Shown piece by piece: positions 1 through 7,407 of a stretch of DNA of 37,675 nt. Source of the DNA: an uncultured Mitsuokella sp. GTDB taxonomy: Bacteria; Bacillota; Negativicutes; Selenomonadales; Selenomonadaceae. The notes under the pieces were generated by a model. That model searched no databases. It was not told where the DNA came from and saw only the letters and a program-made list of their open reading frames with translations. The stretch lies in assembly GCA_945877355.1 (NCBI GenBank), contig CAMCRT010000017.1, positions 1-37,675 on the forward strand, read 5' to 3'. Numbering within the stretch: position 1 is the first letter of the stretch; every line of letters starts with the position of its first letter. The translations under genes were made by a program, and so were the position numbers.

Positions 1-7
1 GAGATAT

Positions 8-34
8 GCAGTTTTCAAGGTTCTATACCGATTT
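8..34 (+). promoter_or_regulatory. Possible sigma-28 (flagellar) promoter of flagellin gene
   Basis: A GCAGTTTT block (8-15) and an ACCGATTT block (27-34) lie 11 bases apart, the spacing of the FliA/sigma-28 consensus TAAAGTTT-N11-GCCGATAA. About half of the consensus positions match, the best part being CCGAT. It sits about 50 bases before the flagellin start, where a flagellar promoter is expected. No sigma-70 promoter of similar quality is seen, but the window begins here, so upstream elements may be cut off. Confidence 0.4.
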
Positions 35-87
35 TCGGTGTGGGAAGTTTGAGATAAGGATATTTTGCAAGGAAGGGATGGTGCCAC

Positions 88-1455
88 GTGGCTCAGGTCA
101 TCAAGAACAACAAGAGCGCGCAGAACACGCTGAATACACTCAATCGCAACTCAAAAAGCCTCGCGAAAAGTCTCGCGAAGGTCTCCAGCGGCATGAAAAT
201 CACGAGCGCGGGGGACGACGCCTCGGGCTATGCCATCTCGGAGAGGATGCGGGTGCAGATCCGGGGGCTGGATCAAGCCACGGCGAACACCCAGAATGCT
301 ACGAGCCTCGTGAAGGTGGCCTCGGGCGCGCTGGACTCCACGGTGGATATCCTGCGCACCATGAAGGAGAAGGCCATCAATGCGGCCAACGACACGAATA
401 CGGATGCGGATCGGGCGACCATCCAGAAGGAATGGGATCAGATGATCGACCAGATCGACGACAATGCCAATATCACCTACAATGGGAAGTACCTGCTGGA
501 TGGCTCTCATGATGATGTCCACGAGGCGACGGGGGCGATTTTTGCCAATGACTATCTGGAAAATGACCCGACTGGCATCCCGGCGACGGGCGTCCCCATG
601 GTGGAGCTGAAGGATCGGAACGGGCAGAGCCTCGGCATCCAGGACTCGGATCGCATCACGTTTTCCGTCGTCCAGCAGGGCAGGACCTATACCCATACCT
701 TCGAGGTGGCAGGGCGCAATTTCGCGGAGCTCTACGCGGGCGGCATCCGGGGGCAGAGCAACTATTTTCTGAAGTACGCGGAGGATGAAGGCTTCCAGGG
801 AGGCGCGGCCTTCCGCTATGGAATGCAGTACTATGGAAAGGACGGCTATGGAGAGGGTGTCGCTCCCGCAGACGGGCGGCGGACGACGATCATCTCCACG
901 GAGGGCGATCTCCTGGATGCGAATGGCAAGCTCCTCGATCCCTTCTACAGCGACTTCACGGGGCCGGACTATCAGATAGCGGGCATCACCATGTCGGTGA
1001 CGGATCGCTATGGCAAGGTGAAGACGAGCGTCAATGCGGTGCTGAACCACTTCGAGCTGGCTATCCGCGCCCGGAATGTCAGCGACGACAATGCCTTTGT
1101 GTTCCAGGTGGGCACGAAGGCGAACCAGGCCATAAAGCTGGGCATCACGGACATGCGCTCCTACGCCCTGGGGCTGAAGGGGAAGGACGGGCACACGGTG
1201 AGCCTCTCCACCCAGGCGAATGCCAATGCGGCCATCGCTGTGGTGGATACGGCTCTCAAAATGGCCCTCGACCAGCAGACGACCCTGGGCTCCGTGGCGA
1301 GCCGGCTGGAGTACACGGCGGACAACCTGCGCACGGGCAGCGAGAACACCCAGGCCTCCGAGTCCACGGTGCGGGACGCGGATATGGCGAAGGAAATGAC
1401 AGAGTACACAAAGACGAATGTACTGACCCAGGCCGCCCAGTCCATGCTGGCCTAG
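88..1455 (+). CDS. fliC: Flagellin, ended early by an in-frame amber codon
   Basis: Flagellin, the filament subunit exported by the flagellar type III apparatus. The GTG start is set by GGAAGGGA at 71-78 and by the conserved N-terminus MAQVIKNN. Residues 1 to about 140 form the coiled D0/D1 N-terminal part (SSGMKITSAGDDASGYAISE is the family signature); residues 140-370 are the variable surface part; the rest is the C-terminal D1/D0 helix. The frame stops at TAG (1453-1455) right after AQSMLA. The same frame then continues GCC AAC CAA AAC and on to TAA at 1495-1497, encoding ANQNSSSVLSLLQ, the classical flagellin C-terminus. Flagellins normally have Gln (CAG) where TAG stands, so one C-to-T change explains it. 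The product is 455 residues instead of 470. The lost part belongs to the D0 helix needed for filament assembly. Nonsense mutation, low-level readthrough or sequencing error are all possible. Confidence 0.92.
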   Translation: MAQVIKNNKSAQNTLNTLNRNSKSLAKSLAKVSSGMKITSAGDDASGYAISERMRVQIRGLDQATANTQNATSLVKVASGALDSTVDILRTMKEKAINAANDTNTDADRATIQKEWDQMIDQIDDNANITYNGKYLLDGSHDDVHEATGAIFANDYLENDPTGIPATGVPMVELKDRNGQSLGIQDSDRITFSVVQQGRTYTHTFEVAGRNFAELYAGGIRGQSNYFLKYAEDEGFQGGAAFRYGMQYYGKDGYGEGVAPADGRRTTIISTEGDLLDANGKLLDPFYSDFTGPDYQIAGITMSVTDRYGKVKTSVNAVLNHFELAIRARNVSDDNAFVFQVGTKANQAIKLGITDMRSYALGLKGKDGHTVSLSTQANANAAIAVVDTALKMALDQQTTLGSVASRLEYTADNLRTGSENTQASESTVRDADMAKEMTEYTKTNVLTQAAQSMLA

Positions 1456-1514
1456 GCCAACCAAAACAGCAGCTCGGTCCTGAGCCTGCTGCAATAAAGG
1501 AATCAAACGCTAAG

Positions 1515-1540
1515 GGGCTGCATAAGTGCAGTCCTTTTTT
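1515..1540 (+). terminator. Rho-independent terminator after flagellin
   Basis: An 8-bp stem (GGGCTGCA 1515-1522 with TGCAGTCC 1527-1534, one G-T pair), a 4-base loop and then six T. It lies 18 bases after the ancestral flagellin stop codon, which suggests a single-gene transcript. Confidence 0.85.
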
Positions 1541-1570
1541 GCGTGAGCTGAGCTGTCACGGCCAGCATCA

Positions 1571-1773
1571 AGACTCCCTCCGTCACGCCTTCGGCGTGCC
1601 ACCTCCCTCAGGAGGGAGGCAAGCAAGTCTCTCAAACTCGCAATGGTTCGATATGGCGTACAGACTCTGACGTTCTGCCTGCTTTCTTCACCGCGCCCAT
1701 CCATTGCCAATCGATGGGGCCTTGCCTCATCCCCCTCTGGAGGGGGATGGCCCGATAGGGTCAGGGGGAGTCT
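1571..1773 (-). repeat. Dispersed ~200-bp terminal-inverted-repeat element, copy 1
   Basis: Read on the minus strand, this begins AGACTCCCCCTG and ends GGAGGGAGTCT, so the ends are inverted repeats. Inside are a TCCCCCT/AGGGGGA hairpin near one end and a CCTCCCT/AGGGAGG hairpin followed by a GC palindrome (CACGCC/GGCGTG) near the other. The same order of blocks occurs at 30337-30536 and 36032-36230. The middle part is much less conserved than the ends. No convincing coding frame is seen. It fills most of the gap between the flagellin terminator and the promoter of the next gene (1498-1924). It may be a MITE-like or REP-like element. Confidence 0.8.
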
Positions 1774-1840
1774 GCGAGGGAGATGTTTCGGGGCCTGAAG
1801 GACGGGAGGCCCTATTTCTTTTTCAGTGTTACACTCCTTC

Positions 1841-1869
1841 TTGAAATTTTTTGAAAAATATCATACAAT
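1841..1869 (+). promoter_or_regulatory. Sigma-70 type promoter for the metF-like gene
   Basis: TTGAAA (1841-1846), a 17-base spacer and TACAAT (1864-1869) in an AT-rich patch that contrasts with the GC-rich surroundings. The predicted start near 1876 leaves a leader of about 50 bases before the AGGAGGAAG ribosome site. Confidence 0.7.
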
Positions 1870-1924
1870 AAGCAGTGTTAAGAAAACAATTATTGAAGAT
1901 TATCGTTATGTGTAGGAGGAAGGT

Positions 1925-2668
1925 ATGGGACGGATTTCGATTGAGCTGGTGCCGCGGGAAGAGGCGGCCCTTCGGGAGGAACTTTCGGTGCTGGCGCCGG
2001 TAAAGGATCGGGTGGACTTCATCAATATCCCGGATCTCTTGCGGCTGCCGCTGCGGAGCTGGGAGGGGGCGGCCATCGCCCAGGCGGTGTTCCCCTCTGT
2101 CATGCCCCATATCCGCGCCATGGATATCGACCTGTCGAAGGAGCTCCCCATGAAGGCATACCTCCGGGAGCATAAGATCCAGCAGGTGCTCGTCATCGAG
2201 GGGGATCCGCCCCAGGACATGATGCACGAGGTGTACCCCACTGTCTCCACGGACGTCATCCGGAAATTCCGGGAGGAGATGCCGGAGGTGAAGGTCTACG
2301 CGGGCATCGACCAGTACCGGAGCTCCATGAAGGCTGAGCTCTACCGAATCCGCCGCAAGGAGCAGGCGGGGGCGGCGGGCTTCTTCACCCAGCCCTTCTA
2401 TGACATGCGCTACCTCTCCCTCTATGCGGACATGCTCCAGGGCCTAGAGGTCTACTGGGGCGTGTCGCCGGTGATGAGCGCCCGGTCCCAGAGCTACTGG
2501 GAGCGGAAGAACAATGTGGTCTTCCCGAAGAGCTTCACGCCGGGTCTTACGGAAAGCATACGCTTTGCCCGGGAGGTTATGGACTTTGCGCAGAAGGAGG
2601 ACGCGAGCCTCTACTTCATGCCCATCAAGACGAATCTCGCGGCCTATATCGAGGGTGTCTTTGTCTGA
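1925..2668 (+). CDS. metF: Methylenetetrahydrofolate reductase-like protein
   Basis: Likely a flavin-dependent reductase of the MTHFR family, which converts 5,10-methylene- to 5-methyl-tetrahydrofolate for methionine synthesis. At 247 residues it is shorter than E. coli MetF (about 296) but keeps the TIM-barrel landmarks: ISIELVPRE at the N-terminus (the Glu matches the catalytic Glu of SFEFFPP in MetF), VIEGDPPQ (matching the RGD-P loop whose Asp contacts the flavin), GAAGFFTQPFYD (matching the ITQFFFD strand) and GVSPVMS near the folate site. Start ATG with TAGGAGGAAG 7 bases upstream. A good promoter precedes it and the exonuclease follows after 73 bases, so it may head a small operon. The family is fairly certain; substrate preference cannot be read from sequence. 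Confidence 0.8.
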   Translation: MGRISIELVPREEAALREELSVLAPVKDRVDFINIPDLLRLPLRSWEGAAIAQAVFPSVMPHIRAMDIDLSKELPMKAYLREHKIQQVLVIEGDPPQDMMHEVYPTVSTDVIRKFREEMPEVKVYAGIDQYRSSMKAELYRIRRKEQAGAAGFFTQPFYDMRYLSLYADMLQGLEVYWGVSPVMSARSQSYWERKNNVVFPKSFTPGLTESIRFAREVMDFAQKEDASLYFMPIKTNLAAYIEGVFV

Positions 2669-2741
2669 GGCAGGGCATTGGGCAGGCAAGCGGGGCGCAG
2701 GACATATAGGCGCAGGACATATAAGGGAAAAGGAAGGCACG

Positions 2742-3284
2742 ATGGAGTTTACGGCGATTGATTTTGAGACGGCGACGGGGGCGCGGGACTCGGCCTGCAG
2801 CGTAGCCGTCGTCCGGGTTTCGGGGAGCGCGGTGGCGGACTCCTACCACACGCTGATCCGGCCGCCCGGGAATAAATACAGCTCCTTCAATATCTCGATT
2901 CACGGCATCACCCGGGAGGATACGGAGGACGCCCGGGACTTTGCAGGGATATGGCCGGAGCTATCGGAGCTCCTAGCAGGTCGCATCGTCGTGGCCCACA
3001 ATGCACCCTTTGACATGGGGGTGCTGAAGGCCTGTCTTGCTCGCTACGACCTCCCCTGGCCGAAGTTTTCCTATGTGGACACGGTGGCGATAGCTCGGCG
3101 GGTCTGGCCGGAGCTGCCAAACCACAAGCTGAATACGGTGGCGGAGCATCTGGGCATCCATTTTCACCACCACGACGCGCTGGAGGATGCCCGCACCTGC
3201 GCCCAGATCCCCCTGCGGGCGGGGGGCGCGGAGGATATCCGGGCCTTTGCTCGGGAGCTTGGCGTTGCCGTCGTCCCATTTTGA
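2742..3284 (+). CDS. DEDDh 3'-5' exonuclease (DnaQ/epsilon-like)
   Basis: A 180-residue exonuclease of the DnaQ fold. All three Exo motifs are visible: D7-F-E9-T (Exo I), HNAPFD with D91 (Exo II), and H144-x4-D149 in HHHDALEDAR (Exo III, the DEDDh type). Such stand-alone proteins trim 3' ends in repair or RNA turnover, or serve as a proofreading subunit. There is no polymerase, helicase or BRCT domain. The start is ATG 2742, the first residue before the Exo I strand, with AAGGAAGG just upstream; the frame is open further upstream but overlaps the metF-like gene and has no family similarity there. The C-terminus (FARELGVAVVPF) is a little longer than the bare domain. Confidence 0.85.
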   Translation: MEFTAIDFETATGARDSACSVAVVRVSGSAVADSYHTLIRPPGNKYSSFNISIHGITREDTEDARDFAGIWPELSELLAGRIVVAHNAPFDMGVLKACLARYDLPWPKFSYVDTVAIARRVWPELPNHKLNTVAEHLGIHFHHHDALEDARTCAQIPLRAGGAEDIRAFARELGVAVVPF

Positions 3285-3322
3285 AGCGTTTGCGGAGTAT
3301 GTGAGAAAGAAGGTGAGCGGGC

Positions 3323-3817
3323 ATGATACTCGTCAGTGCATGCCTTCTCGGGCACAGGGTCAAGTATAATGGCGGGGACAATCTCGACTCCCTGCTGCTG
3401 AAATACAGCGACAAGGGGCGCTTCTTTCCCATCTGTCCCGAGGTGCTGGCACGCCTCCCGGTTCCCCGGTATCCCATGGAGCTCGACCATTCCACGGGGA
3501 AAAAGGTGCTGGCGGGAAAGGGCATCGCAAAGGACACGAACGGCATGGATACCACCTCATACCTGGTGGAGGGGGCAAAACGGGCCCTGGAGATGGCGGA
3601 GGCGAACCATGCCCGCATCGCGATCCTCAAGGAGAGCAGCCCTTCCTGCGGCGTCCACACCATATACGACGGCTCCTTCCTGGGCCGGAAGGTCCGGGGA
3701 GAGGGCGTGACGGCGGCGCTCTTTCTGGAAAACGGCATCCGGGTTTACTCGGAAAAGGATTTGACGGCGGAGCTCATCGAGTCGCTCATCGCCGAGGATA
3801 TCAAATACGATACGTGA
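3323..3817 (+). CDS. DUF523 family protein
   Basis: A 164-residue protein with the marks of the DUF523 (YbbK-like) family: SACLLG with a Cys at residue 7, the CPEVLARLPVPR block, and the strongly conserved KESSPSCG motif. The conserved cysteines suggest metal or thiol chemistry, but the family has no firmly assigned biochemical role. It starts at ATG 3323 behind GAAAGAAGGTGAG, 38 bases after the exonuclease stop, and is followed 28 bases later by the coiled-coil gene, so co-transcription is likely. Length is typical for the single-domain form. Confidence 0.85.
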   Translation: MILVSACLLGHRVKYNGGDNLDSLLLKYSDKGRFFPICPEVLARLPVPRYPMELDHSTGKKVLAGKGIAKDTNGMDTTSYLVEGAKRALEMAEANHARIAILKESSPSCGVHTIYDGSFLGRKVRGEGVTAALFLENGIRVYSEKDLTAELIESLIAEDIKYDT

Positions 3818-3845
3818 CGGGAACTGCTTCCAAGGAGGGAGACAG

Positions 3846-4886
3846 ATGAATATCACCCATACTTTTGACAAGGCCCCGGAGAGGAGCGCACTCTACATCG
3901 CCCCGGCCTGGGCGCGGGAGAATGTGAATGCCCCGCGAAAGGAAGAGGAGACGACGGTGACGGGGCTCGCCGCCGAGGTGCATATCTCAAAGGCAGCCCA
4001 GAGGCTGCACGAGCTGGAGCGCGACCCCGTCACCCGCATGAACCAGACGGACTTCATGACGAGCTCGGAGACTGAGCTGGCGAAGCTGGAGCACCAGGAG
4101 GCGGAGCGTCAGGAGAACAAGAAGAAGGCGGAAGAGCTCCAGAAGAAAATCGATACGGATATCACCCTCTCCTCGGAGGACAAGGACCGGCTGCAGAAGG
4201 ATGCGGATGACTATCGGGAGAAGAGCATGAATACGGATGACAAGCTCTACGCCCTTTACGACAAGCGGGACGCCCTCCAAGAGCGCTATGAGGCGTCGAA
4301 GGACACCATGCTCGAAGGAGAGCAGGGAGGCTTTGAGGAGCAGCTGACGGAGGTCGACTGGAATATCGGCCACGCCCTCGACAGGGTCGGTGCAGAGGGT
4401 GCTCTGAAGGCCTCGCTTCGCCTTGGGGTCGACCGGGAACGGGCGAAGATGAAGCAGCTTGACACGGTAGCCCAGCTCCAGGGGGTGAAGATAGACAAGC
4501 GCTCAGCGGAGGCGGCCATGGAAGGGCGCACGCCGGAGCAGATCGCAGCGGATGCCAAGGACGTGACGGGCCACACGCCCACATCCCAGGACGTGGTGCA
4601 AAAAGCAGTGGAGGAGGGCAAGGAGCTGTCAGAAAAGACGGCGGAAAATGGCGGCTATATTGCCGCGCCTGCAGCGAAAGCAGAGGAGACTGATTCGGAC
4701 AAGGAGATCAATAAGGCCGGTGGAGCCCAGCGGGCGGAGGATATCGGAGCTTCGGCGCAGCAGCTGACGACTAAGGCAGGGGAGAGTATCGCTGCGAACG
4801 ACACGAAGGAGGGGACGGACGCCCTCCAGCAGCGGGTGGCAGAGCTGACCGCCTACGTGACATCGGAAAAGCTGCCAACAAAGTGA
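3846..4886 (+). CDS. Coiled-coil hypothetical protein
   Basis: 346 residues of no family I recognise. It has no signal peptide, membrane segment or cysteine. Residues about 70-160 are rich in Glu, Lys and Gln with heptad-like spacing (KLEHQEAERQENKKKAEEL and following), so a long coiled coil is likely. Residues 220-346 are rich in Ala, Thr and Glu and look disordered. The early stretch HISKAAQRLHEL faintly recalls the end region of FlgM-like proteins, too weakly to name it. ATG at 3846 has CAAGGAGGGAGAC just upstream, a strong site. It sits between DUF523 and comEC, 53 bases before the latter. A structural or scaffolding role is conceivable but not shown. Confidence 0.8.
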   Translation: MNITHTFDKAPERSALYIAPAWARENVNAPRKEEETTVTGLAAEVHISKAAQRLHELERDPVTRMNQTDFMTSSETELAKLEHQEAERQENKKKAEELQKKIDTDITLSSEDKDRLQKDADDYREKSMNTDDKLYALYDKRDALQERYEASKDTMLEGEQGGFEEQLTEVDWNIGHALDRVGAEGALKASLRLGVDRERAKMKQLDTVAQLQGVKIDKRSAEAAMEGRTPEQIAADAKDVTGHTPTSQDVVQKAVEEGKELSEKTAENGGYIAAPAAKAEETDSDKEINKAGGAQRAEDIGASAQQLTTKAGESIAANDTKEGTDALQQRVAELTAYVTSEKLPTK

Positions 4887-4939
4887 GGCAGGCGAAGATG
4901 TGCCTTTGCAAAATGGCGTGAGGAGAGGGAGGGAGACCC

Positions 4940-7318
4940 ATGAGGGAAGGACAGCATCCTGTGGCCTTTCTCGCTGGGCTCCTCGTCCTTCTTTGCCTCG
5001 GCATTCTCCTTGCCCGCCACGCGGTACTCCCTGCGGGGATGCTTCTCGCGGCCTGTGGCGTCTTTCTCGTTCTTTCCTTTCTTGCTGCCCAGAAGAGCAG
5101 GCGATGGACCTTTGTGCTCGTCGCCCTGCTCTTTTTTGCGTTCGGGGCCCTGCGCTTCGGCGCGGTGTACGAGGTGCCGACGACGGATATCTCCCACTTT
5201 GCCGGGGAGACGGTGCAGGTGGCAGGCATCGTCTCGCAGGAGACGACGTACCAGGAGGACAGCACGGGCAGGCAGAGGCTTCGCACGGCGGTGGACGTGG
5301 AGCGGGTGCGGGAGGGCAGCACGTGGAAAGCTGCCTCGGGCCGCATGATGCTCCATGCCCAGGGGGAGGAGGCACTCCATATCGGCGACCGGGTGGAGGC
5401 CACCTGCCAGGTGCGGCTGCCCCATGGATATCAAAACCCCGGCCAGATCGATACGGCCATGCTCCTCCGGGCCGATGGCATCACGACTCGGGGTATGGTG
5501 GAGAAGCACAGTCTGAAGGCAGAGGCGGGGGATGGCGGCCTCCGGCGCTTGGCGGCGGATGTGCGGGCCCACTATCGGGAGCGGATGGCGCGCGTCATGC
5601 CGCGAGGAGATGCGGCGGTCATATTCGCCATGCTCTTTGGGGGTTACGGGGGCATCGACCCGGCGGTGGTCAATGGCTTCGTGACGACGGGCATCGTCCA
5701 CATCCTCTCCGTCTCCGGCTCCCATGTGAGCCTCCTGGCGGCGGCAGTGGCGGCGCTGGGGCTTCTCCTGCACCTGCCGCGAGGAGCGACGACGGTGCTC
5801 GTCCTGCTCGCCATCGGGGCATACTGCCTTCTTTCGGGCTTCACGCCGCCAGTGATCCGGGCGGGGCTTATGGGCGGTCTCGCCTTCGTGGCATTGGCGC
5901 TAAATCGGGAGCGGGAGTCGGTCTACCTCTTTCTCCTCGTCGCTATGGGGCTTTTACTGTGGAATCCGCTCTTGCTCTTTCACGTCAGCTTCCAGCTCTC
6001 CTTCGCGGCGACGGCGGGGCTTCTGCTCCTGGCGCCGCCCGTCCGCGCCTATCTTTCGGAGCGGGGGCTGCCGGAGTTCGCTGCAATGAGTGTCGGCATC
6101 ACCGTGGGCGCCCAGCTTATGTCGCTCCCCATTCTTCTTTGGTATTTCAGCCAGGTCAGCCTGTCGGCCATCCTTGCCAATCTATTCGTGGTACCGATTA
6201 TTGACGGCATTCTCATTCTGGCGCTTCTGGCGGGGCTTCTGGCCTTTGCCCTGCCCTTCCTCGGCACGCTCCTCTTTGCCAGCGGCAGCCTGCTCTTCGG
6301 CCTCGTCTGGGAGCTGACCCGCCTGCTGGCGGCGCTGCCCTACAGCAGCATTTACCCCAGCGCCATGCTTTTTCCGACCGTGATCCTTTACTACGTCGTG
6401 CTCGCCTTCCTGTTCTGCGGCGAGGAACGGCGGGGGAGGGCGCTGGCCCTCTTGCGTCCCCACGGACGGCGAATCCTGCTGGGAGCTTGCGTACTTCTCG
6501 TCTTTTTCGCAGCCCTGCGCCTGACCCAGCCCGTGGAGCTCGCAGTCCACTTTATCGACGTGGGGCAGGGGGATGCGGCACTCCTCGTGACGCCCCACGG
6601 GCACGCGGTCATGGTCGATACCGGCGGCACAAGGGAGAATGCCTACGATATCGGCTACTATGTGGACGTGCCCTATCTCCACCACTACGGCGTGGGGCAT
6701 ATCGACGCGATATTTTTGACCCATGCCCACGAGGATCACGCGGCGGGAGCGGGCAGCGTGCTGGAAAATATCGAGACAGACCGGGTCTTCACCGCCGGCG
6801 AGGGCACGGCGGCCTACGCAAGGAGCATGGGTCTGGGGGACAATGACCCGCGCCTTACCCGCTTCACCCGTGCCAGGGCCGGCGACCGCTTCACCGTGGA
6901 CGGGGTGACGGTGGAGACCCTCTACGCCCCAGAGGCGGAGCAGGCCGAGGGCAACGAGGCGTCAAATGTCTACCGCGTCACCTACGGGGACGCCAGCTTC
7001 CTCTTCACCGGCGACCTCATCGCCGCCCACGAGGAAAAGCTCCTCTCTAGCGGCAAGGATCTCCGCGCCACCGTCCTGAAGGTCGCCCACCACGGCTCTG
7101 ACACCTCCAGCACCGAGTCTTTCTTAAAGTCGGTACACCCCACCTACGCCGTCATCGAGGTGGGAAAGGACAACTCCTTTGGCCACCCAAAGAAAAGCGT
7201 CCTCGAGCGGCTCCAGTCCATCGGCGCAAAAATCTACCGGACAGACGAGGACGGAGCGACCGTCTTTCGTACCGATGGCAAAACCATCCAAGTGGAGACG
7301 TATGCGGGCGGAATGTGA
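4940..7318 (+). CDS. comEC: ComEC/Rec2 DNA-uptake channel protein
   Basis: Inner-membrane channel that carries single-stranded DNA into the cell in natural transformation. 792 residues, in the usual range. Residues 1-70 hold hydrophobic segments and the DUF4131-like start. The ComEC core, with many membrane helices, spans about 210-520 (VSGSHVSLLAAAVAALGLLL is the family signature). A metallo-beta-lactamase domain follows from about 536: HFIDVGQGDAALL, VDTGG, THAHEDH (metal ligands), FTGDL and KVAHHGS. All metal motifs are intact, so the C-terminal nuclease-like domain may be active. Start ATG 4940 behind GAGGGAGGGAG. No other competence gene is in the window. A convergent terminator follows. 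Confidence 0.93.
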   Translation: MREGQHPVAFLAGLLVLLCLGILLARHAVLPAGMLLAACGVFLVLSFLAAQKSRRWTFVLVALLFFAFGALRFGAVYEVPTTDISHFAGETVQVAGIVSQETTYQEDSTGRQRLRTAVDVERVREGSTWKAASGRMMLHAQGEEALHIGDRVEATCQVRLPHGYQNPGQIDTAMLLRADGITTRGMVEKHSLKAEAGDGGLRRLAADVRAHYRERMARVMPRGDAAVIFAMLFGGYGGIDPAVVNGFVTTGIVHILSVSGSHVSLLAAAVAALGLLLHLPRGATTVLVLLAIGAYCLLSGFTPPVIRAGLMGGLAFVALALNRERESVYLFLLVAMGLLLWNPLLLFHVSFQLSFAATAGLLLLAPPVRAYLSERGLPEFAAMSVGITVGAQLMSLPILLWYFSQVSLSAILANLFVVPIIDGILILALLAGLLAFALPFLGTLLFASGSLLFGLVWELTRLLAALPYSSIYPSAMLFPTVILYYVVLAFLFCGEERRGRALALLRPHGRRILLGACVLLVFFAALRLTQPVELAVHFIDVGQGDAALLVTPHGHAVMVDTGGTRENAYDIGYYVDVPYLHHYGVGHIDAIFLTHAHEDHAAGAGSVLENIETDRVFTAGEGTAAYARSMGLGDNDPRLTRFTRARAGDRFTVDGVTVETLYAPEAEQAEGNEASNVYRVTYGDASFLFTGDLIAAHEEKLLSSGKDLRATVLKVAHHGSDTSSTESFLKSVHPTYAVIEVGKDNSFGHPKKSVLERLQSIGAKIYRTDEDGATVFRTDGKTIQVETYAGGM

Positions 7319-7363
7319 TGGAGCTGAGCGGAGCAGATTTTTACTCAAGTATGTTTTAATAAA

Positions 7364-7391
7364 AAAGCGGACATGTTGCTTGTCCGCTTTT
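7364..7391. terminator. Bidirectional terminator between comEC and treC
   Basis: A 10-bp stem (AAAGCGGACA 7364-7373 with TGTCCGCTTT 7381-7390) with a 7-base loop, flanked by A on the left and T on the right, so it can work in both directions. It separates the convergent comEC (+) and treC (-). Confidence 0.85.
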
Positions 7392-7407
7392 GGGGTTGTA
7401 TGGAGTT

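Noticed and set aside
151-1506. Long minus-strand open frame (451 codons) opposite flagellin
   Set aside because: A shadow of GC-rich codon use; no ribosome site and no family similarity, and the sense strand is clearly flagellin.
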